Part shown: piece after piece, positions 59,751 through 64,000 of the stretch | How the letters are laid out: every line of letters begins with the position of its first letter | Position numbering within the stretch: the first letter of the stretch is position 1 | Origin: a bacterium | Lineage (GTDB): Bacteria > Planctomycetota > UBA1135 > UBA2386 | DNA length: 64,000 nt | Direction of reading: 5' to 3' | NCBI GenBank assembly: GCA_030432695.1 | Contig: JAUILN010000007.1 | Span: 1 to 64,000 of the forward strand | Notes under the pieces: generated by a model | What the model saw: the letters and a program-made list of their open reading frames with translations, nothing else | What the model was told of the DNA's origin: nothing | The model's database searches: none | Position numbers and translations under genes: made by a program

Positions 59751-60290
59751 TCACACCTGCGTCGGTGGACAATCACCGATCCGCGACAGGGCCCGGAACA
59801 ACGCGGCCCGCGCGAAGGTCCATTCGCGGCGCACGGTCCGCTCGCTGAGGCCCAGGGCTTCGGCGGTCTCCTTCTCACCGAGGCCGGCGAAGAACCGCAG
59901 GCGGACCACGTCGGCGGCGCGCGGCTGCTTCTCGGCCAGGGTCTGGATCGCCTGGTCGAGGGCCAGCACGTCCTCGATGCCGGCGGTCGCCGCGACCTCG
60001 ACGACGTCGAGCGACAGCTTGCGGCGGTCGCCTCCACGCTTCTGAGCCCCCTTGCGTCGCGCGTGGTCGATCAGGATGCAGCGCATCGACTCGGCTGCCG
60101 CCAGGTAGAAGCGACGCGGCTCCGACTCGACCTCACCGAGCCGGTCGCGCAGCGCGAGCCAGGCCTCGTGGACCAGCGCCGTGGCCTGCAGGGTGTGGTC
60201 GTCGCGTTCGCGACCCATCTGGGCCTGCGCGATCCGCCGCAGCTCGGCGTGGACGGAGGCCAGCAGTTCGTCCGTTCGTTCGGTCGTCAT
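59751..60290 (-). CDS. ECF-type sigma factor (Sigma70_ECF / TIGR02999-like), kinase-associated
   Basis: 179 residues; ATG 60290 overlaps the kinase stop (ATGA). Region 2: HAELRRIAQAQMGRERDDHT, LQATALVHEAWLALRDRL, FYLAAAESMRCILIDHARRK, which closely follows the same scheme as the sigma factor at 146. Region 4: RAADVVRLRFFAGLGEKETA, EALGLSERTVRREWTFARAA. In planctomycetes these sigma factors are generally placed with Ser/Thr kinases containing repeats, and phosphorylation is suspected to control them; here the coupling is complete. Confidence 0.88.
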   Translation of the reverse strand: MTTERTDELLASVHAELRRIAQAQMGRERDDHTLQATALVHEAWLALRDRLGEVESEPRRFYLAAAESMRCILIDHARRKGAQKRGGDRRKLSLDVVEVAATAGIEDVLALDQAIQTLAEKQPRAADVVRLRFFAGLGEKETAEALGLSERTVRREWTFARAALFRALSRIGDCPPTQV

Positions 60291-63070
60291 CGTTCGTCAC
60301 CCTGCTCGGACCGGTCGCGCTCGGCGACCAGCTCCTCGTGGAGGGTCTGGAGTTCTCGTTCCCGGCTCGCGTGCCGCGGGTCCTGGTCGACGCGACTCGC
60401 ATGGAAGTCCCGCAATCGCTCGACGGCTTCGATCCGGCGCTTCAGGGACTCGGCCGCGACAGCGAGGTCCCGTGCCGACTCGGTCATCAACCGCTCGCCC
60501 TCGGCATCCTGACCGACCGCCGCGAGGCTCGCACCGAGGATGCTCCGTGTGTCCTGCGCGGCCAGATCATCGGGTCGGGTCTGGGACTCGTGCCAGGCGA
60601 GTGCCGCCCGGGCATAGGGCAGCGCCTCCCCGGGCCGCGCAGCGCGGAGCAGGGCCCGCGCCGCGCAGGTCGCGAGGGCCGCCGACTCCGCGTTGTCCTG
60701 ACCGCCGAACAGATTTCGCAGGACTCCGATCGCGTCTTCGTAGCGCCCGGCCGCCGCATCGTGCTCACCTTCCCGAACGAGTTGGTGCGCGAGGCGGGCA
60801 ACCACGCGCACGTAGCTGAGCGTTCCCCGAAGTCCGTATCGACTCCGGACCGCCACCGCCTCCTCGTGCAGCGGCTTCGCGTCCTCGAACCTGCTCTGCC
60901 GCTCCAGCGCGATCCCGAGGCCTTCGAGCGCCGCCAGGTAGCGGATCGGGCTGCCCGGCAGCAGGCGCCGGTAGGCATCCAGCGCCTCGCGGAAGCACGG
61001 CTCCGCCTCCTCGCTGCGACCCCGCACGATCAGGGCGGTGCCGAGGTTGACGAGGCACGAACATGTCACGAGTCCGCCCTCGGGCTCGGCGTGCCGCGCG
61101 CGCGCCAGCGAGCGGCGGAACAGCGGCTCGGCGACCTCCGGCTGGCGCCGATCCATGGCCACCATCCCCGGCACGTTCAACGACAGCGCCAGCGACAGGT
61201 GCTCGTTCGATTGCCGGGAGAACACCTCGATCGCCGGCTCCACCGCCGCCAGTGCCTCGTCGTGGCGGCCGAGGTGGCGCAGTAGATCGGCCCGGATGTA
61301 CTGGCGCTGCCCGATCTCCACACCGTCGCCCGCGTCGAACCCGCGTGCCAGCTCGAGGGACTCCTCGATGGTCCGCAGCGCCTCGTCGAAGCGTCCTTCG
61401 TCGTGCAGCAGGCTGGCCATGTGCCACAGCGCGTCGGCGCGGCCCCGGACGTCGTCCCTTTCCTCGGTGCCGTGCAGCGCGACGGCCCGCTCCAGGTGCT
61501 CGCGGGCGCGATCGAGCACGCCCATCGCGCGGTAGGCCGATCCGATCGTGGAGCGCACCGAGGCTTCGACCGCCGGCTGGCCCGCGGTGGCCGCGATCAA
61601 CGCACCGCTGCGCTGATCGAGCAAATCGCGCAGCGTGCGGTCCGGCCCCAGCGGTGAATGCGGATTGACGTCCCCGATGAAGCGACGCATCGCGGCGAGC
61701 GCGGAGCGAGTCCGCTGGGCATCCAGGCGTGAGTCGGATTCTGCGGCGAGGGCACGCTCGAGCGCGAGGGTCGTCGAGATCACCGCACCGAGCAGCGCCG
61801 CGAACACCACGCCGACGACCGCCAGCGCCACCCGGTGCTGCGACACGAAGCGCCCCAGCCGGTAGCGATAGCTCGGCGGTCCGGCCTCGACCGGCCGCCC
61901 CTCGAGGTAGCGCTCGACGTCCGCGGCCAGCGAGCTCGCCGTCGGGTATCGGCGGTCGCGTTCCTTCTGCAGCGCCTTGACGACGATCCAGTCGAGGTCG
62001 CCGCGCAGCATGCGGCTCCAGCGGGCCACTCCGGTGCCACGCTGCTCGGCAAGGGCGCGCAGTTCGACGCCTGTACTGGCGTTGGCCACGCGCGTGCTCG
62101 GCTTCGGAGGATCCACTTCTCGGATACGCCGCAAGAAATCCTCGTAGCCACCGCCGTCGCTGACCGAGTCCTTCAACGAGAACGGCTTCCTGCCGGTCAG
62201 CAGTTCATAGAGCACCACGCCGAGGGCGTAGACGTCGGCGCGCGTATCGACGTCGACCATCGAGATCCCGGTCTGCTCCGGCGCCATGTACTCGGGAGTC
62301 CCCACCGCCTGCCGGAACCCGGTGAACAGGGTCAGCTGCGTGAGTTCGTCGGCGCGGATCGCCTTGGCGACGCCGAAGTCGATGACCCGCGGCACCGGCC
62401 GGCCGTCGATGAGCCCCACCAACAGGTTTCCGGGCTTCAGGTCGCGGTGGACGATGCCCTTCTGGTGGGCGTGCTCCACCGCATGGCAGACCTGCTGGAA
62501 CAGGCGCAACCGACCTGGGATGTCGAGGCCGGCGTCGTCGCAGAACTTCGTGATCGGCAGGCCCTGCACCAGCTCCATCACGAAGAACGGCCGCCCCGAA
62601 TCGGTGGTGCCCGCGTCGTGGACCCGCGCGATGTGCGGATGGTTCATCAGCGCCAGCGCCTGGCGCTCGGCCATGAACCGAGCGACGACGCTGCGGGTGT
62701 CCATGCCGGCCTTGAGGACCTTCAGCGCGACCCGGCGCCGGACCGGCTCGATCTGCTCGGCCATCCAGACCACGCCGAAACCGCCCTCGCCGATCTCCTC
62801 GAGCAGGCGGTAGCGGCCCGCGATCAGGGTACCGACCTGCTCCTGCGTGGCGCCCGAGACGGTGCCGTCCAGGAATCCCTCGGCTTCGTCGAGCGCCTGC
62901 AGCAAGGCCTCGACCTCCTCACGCAGCTCCGGCGAGGGGCACTCCTCGGCAAGGAACCCGGCACGGTGCTCGTTCGGCAGATCGAGCGCACGGAGGAACA
63001 GGTCGTGGGCATCGGCTTCGTGCACCGTGATCTCTCGGGTTCGCGTCGGAGTCGTCGCCGTGGGCGCCAT
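60287..63070 (-). CDS. Ser/Thr protein kinase (Hanks type) with TPR sensor region
   Basis: 927 residues. The kinase domain covers about residues 85-360: glycine loop GEGGFG (94-99), catalytic Lys117 (VALKVLK), HRDLKPGN (208-215) with Asp210, and DFG (231-233). One transmembrane helix follows (VALAVVGVVFAALLGAVIST, about residues 415-435). The C-terminal ~470 residues are a string of TPR-like helical repeats (IGSAYRAMGVLDRAREHLER, HDEALAAVEPAIEVFSRQ, RSEEAEPCFREALDAYRRLL). This is the standard planctomycete kinase layout. It is transcribed upstream of the coupled sigma factor and the HutD-like protein, so it probably controls the sigma factor in response to an envelope signal. Confidence 0.92.
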   Translation of the reverse strand: MAPTATTPTRTREITVHEADAHDLFLRALDLPNEHRAGFLAEECPSPELREEVEALLQALDEAEGFLDGTVSGATQEQVGTLIAGRYRLLEEIGEGGFGVVWMAEQIEPVRRRVALKVLKAGMDTRSVVARFMAERQALALMNHPHIARVHDAGTTDSGRPFFVMELVQGLPITKFCDDAGLDIPGRLRLFQQVCHAVEHAHQKGIVHRDLKPGNLLVGLIDGRPVPRVIDFGVAKAIRADELTQLTLFTGFRQAVGTPEYMAPEQTGISMVDVDTRADVYALGVVLYELLTGRKPFSLKDSVSDGGGYEDFLRRIREVDPPKPSTRVANASTGVELRALAEQRGTGVARWSRMLRGDLDWIVVKALQKERDRRYPTASSLAADVERYLEGRPVEAGPPSYRYRLGRFVSQHRVALAVVGVVFAALLGAVISTTLALERALAAESDSRLDAQRTRSALAAMRRFIGDVNPHSPLGPDRTLRDLLDQRSGALIAATAGQPAVEASVRSTIGSAYRAMGVLDRAREHLERAVALHGTEERDDVRGRADALWHMASLLHDEGRFDEALRTIEESLELARGFDAGDGVEIGQRQYIRADLLRHLGRHDEALAAVEPAIEVFSRQSNEHLSLALSLNVPGMVAMDRRQPEVAEPLFRRSLARARHAEPEGGLVTCSCLVNLGTALIVRGRSEEAEPCFREALDAYRRLLPGSPIRYLAALEGLGIALERQSRFEDAKPLHEEAVAVRSRYGLRGTLSYVRVVARLAHQLVREGEHDAAAGRYEDAIGVLRNLFGGQDNAESAALATCAARALLRAARPGEALPYARAALAWHESQTRPDDLAAQDTRSILGASLAAVGQDAEGERLMTESARDLAVAAESLKRRIEAVERLRDFHASRVDQDPRHASRERELQTLHEELVAERDRSEQGDER

Positions 63071-63336
63071 GGATCACCAGGCGCAGGGCGCGCCGGAGAC
63101 CGGCCAGGGAATCATGCACTTTCTGTCCCGACCGACGGCGTGGACGGTGGTGAGCGAAGGCGAGGCGCCGGCGGCGCAATCCGGGCACGCCACCGGACAA
63201 CCCGGCCGACATCGCCCGTACGGGCTCGAAACGCGGGTTCCGGGTGGCCGGACCGCGTCGCCGGCTGCGCCTCTGGGCCGCGTCCGAGGGAGTGCATTCC
63301 GCACCCCACCGAACCCGAACCCGGAGACCCAGAACC

Positions 63337-64000
63337 ATGCGACCTCGTCCATTCCACGCCGCCCTCGCGGCCAGCTTCTGCTTCGTCCCCGCGCTGCACG
63401 CGCAGGATGGCATCGACGCCCACGATCCGAACACCCCGGCCGTCCTCGGCGCCGACGCGTTCCGCTCGCCGATCCACACCGGCCCGCAGAACCGTCACGG
63501 CTTCGGCGGCGACTACGGCCTGTGGGCCAGCGGCGACACCTACAAGGCCTCGTTCCACGGTGGGGCGCTCGCCTACTACCCGGTGCTCGGCACCGCCTAT
63601 CCGCACAACCTGCCGGTGAGCTGGCGCACGCTGTCGGTGCGCGCCGGCGCGACCGAACTACTCGGCACGACGCAGCAGGAGGAACGCAGCGACTGGCGTT
63701 TCGAGCGGCGCAGCGGCGAGGTGGTGGAGCGCTACGACGTGCTCGCCGAAGGCATCGAGCAGTCGTTCGTCGTCGAAGCCCTGCCGGCAGGGTTCGAGGG
63801 CGACCTGGTGGTGCTGGGCGGTGTCGACACCGAGCTGCGCTGGCCGCGCGCCGAGCAGCCCGCCGACGCACAGCGCTCCATCGCCTTCACCGACGCCGCC
63901 GGCAACGAGATCGTCGGCTACGGCGAGGCGATCGCCTTCGACGCGCGCGGCGAGCGCACTCCGGTGCGCACCGGCTGGCACGACGGCGCGATCGAGCTGG
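63337..64000 (+). CDS. Secreted protein, N-terminal part (unknown; runs off the window)
   Basis: Open from ATG 63337 to the window edge without a stop (221 codons seen). GGAG lies about ten bases before the ATG. Signal peptide: HAALAASFCFVPALHAQD, ending in AQ like the other exported proteins here. The mature part is beta-rich, with NRHGFGGDYGLWASGDTYKA, FHGGALAYYPVLG, LPVSWRTLSVRAGATELLGT and RFERRSGEVVERYDVLAEGI. It has the look of a large secreted planctomycete protein of the type with several beta-sandwich domains, but no family can be assigned from the N-terminus alone. Confidence 0.65.
   Translation, partial: MRPRPFHAALAASFCFVPALHAQDGIDAHDPNTPAVLGADAFRSPIHTGPQNRHGFGGDYGLWASGDTYKASFHGGALAYYPVLGTAYPHNLPVSWRTLSVRAGATELLGTTQQEERSDWRFERRSGEVVERYDVLAEGIEQSFVVEALPAGFEGDLVVLGGVDTELRWPRAEQPADAQRSIAFTDAAGNEIVGYGEAIAFDARGERTPVRTGWHDGAIEL

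Overview
The window is GC-rich DNA with tightly packed genes, many of them joined by ATGA, GTGA or TGATG stop/start overlaps. The gene content points to a motile member of the Planctomycetota, probably one of the high-GC deep-branching lineages. The support for this is the mix of short ECF sigma factors beside a Ser/Thr kinase with repeats, a YfbK-type VWA protein and an LRR protein coupled to sigma factors, long secreted HEAT-repeat proteins, a BlaR-type peptidase fused to a squalene-cyclase-like domain, type III glutamine synthetase and an OmcA/MtrC-type cytochrome. The taxon is an inference; no rRNA or other marker gene is present.

Layout. 0-2.4 kb: end of an IS630-type transposase, an ECF sigma factor, and an ECF42-type sigma factor with its DGPF/YCII partner behind a matching promoter. 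2.5-7.0 kb (minus): a large lipoprotein, the inactive Y-family polymerase ImuB and an orphan ParD-like antitoxin. 7.3-18 kb: a subtilisin-like protease and three secreted HEAT-repeat proteins. 18-21.9 kb (minus): an FGE-fold protein, an AsmA-like membrane protein and a lipid-anchored truncated globin. 22-24.6 kb: a BlaI/BlaR-type pair with an exact BlaI-type operator. 24.7-30 kb (minus): a seven-gene operon of visibly lower GC, with an ABC ATPase, several unrecognised membrane proteins and two micro-membrane proteins (41 and 65 aa).

30.2-36.4 kb (minus): two sigma-factor modules, one with a VWA/YfbK protein and one with a leucine-rich-repeat membrane protein. 36.4-40.7 kb: ImuA-like RecA homologue, a histidine kinase, and a DUF2959 lipoprotein coupled to a LexA-family protein that lacks both the Ala-Gly cleavage site and the catalytic lysine. 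40.8-52.8 kb: one flagellar rod/hook operon (flgD-E-F-G-A-H-I-J-N-K-L plus a small unknown gene) behind a sigma54-like promoter. 53-55.4 kb: a decaheme outer-surface cytochrome. 55.6-56.3 kb: a small secreted protein. 56.6-58.8 kb: glutamine synthetase III. 59-63.1 kb (minus): kinase, ECF sigma factor and HutD-like protein, closely coupled. The window ends inside an unknown secreted protein.

Three themes recur. First, signalling by sigma factors: five sigma-family genes, four of them beside a plausible partner. Second, the cell surface: about ten exported proteins whose signal peptides all end in Ala followed by Gln, plus four lipoproteins. Third, pieces of the SOS/mutasome system (imuA, imuB, a LexA-like regulator) scattered over 35 kb instead of sitting in one operon.
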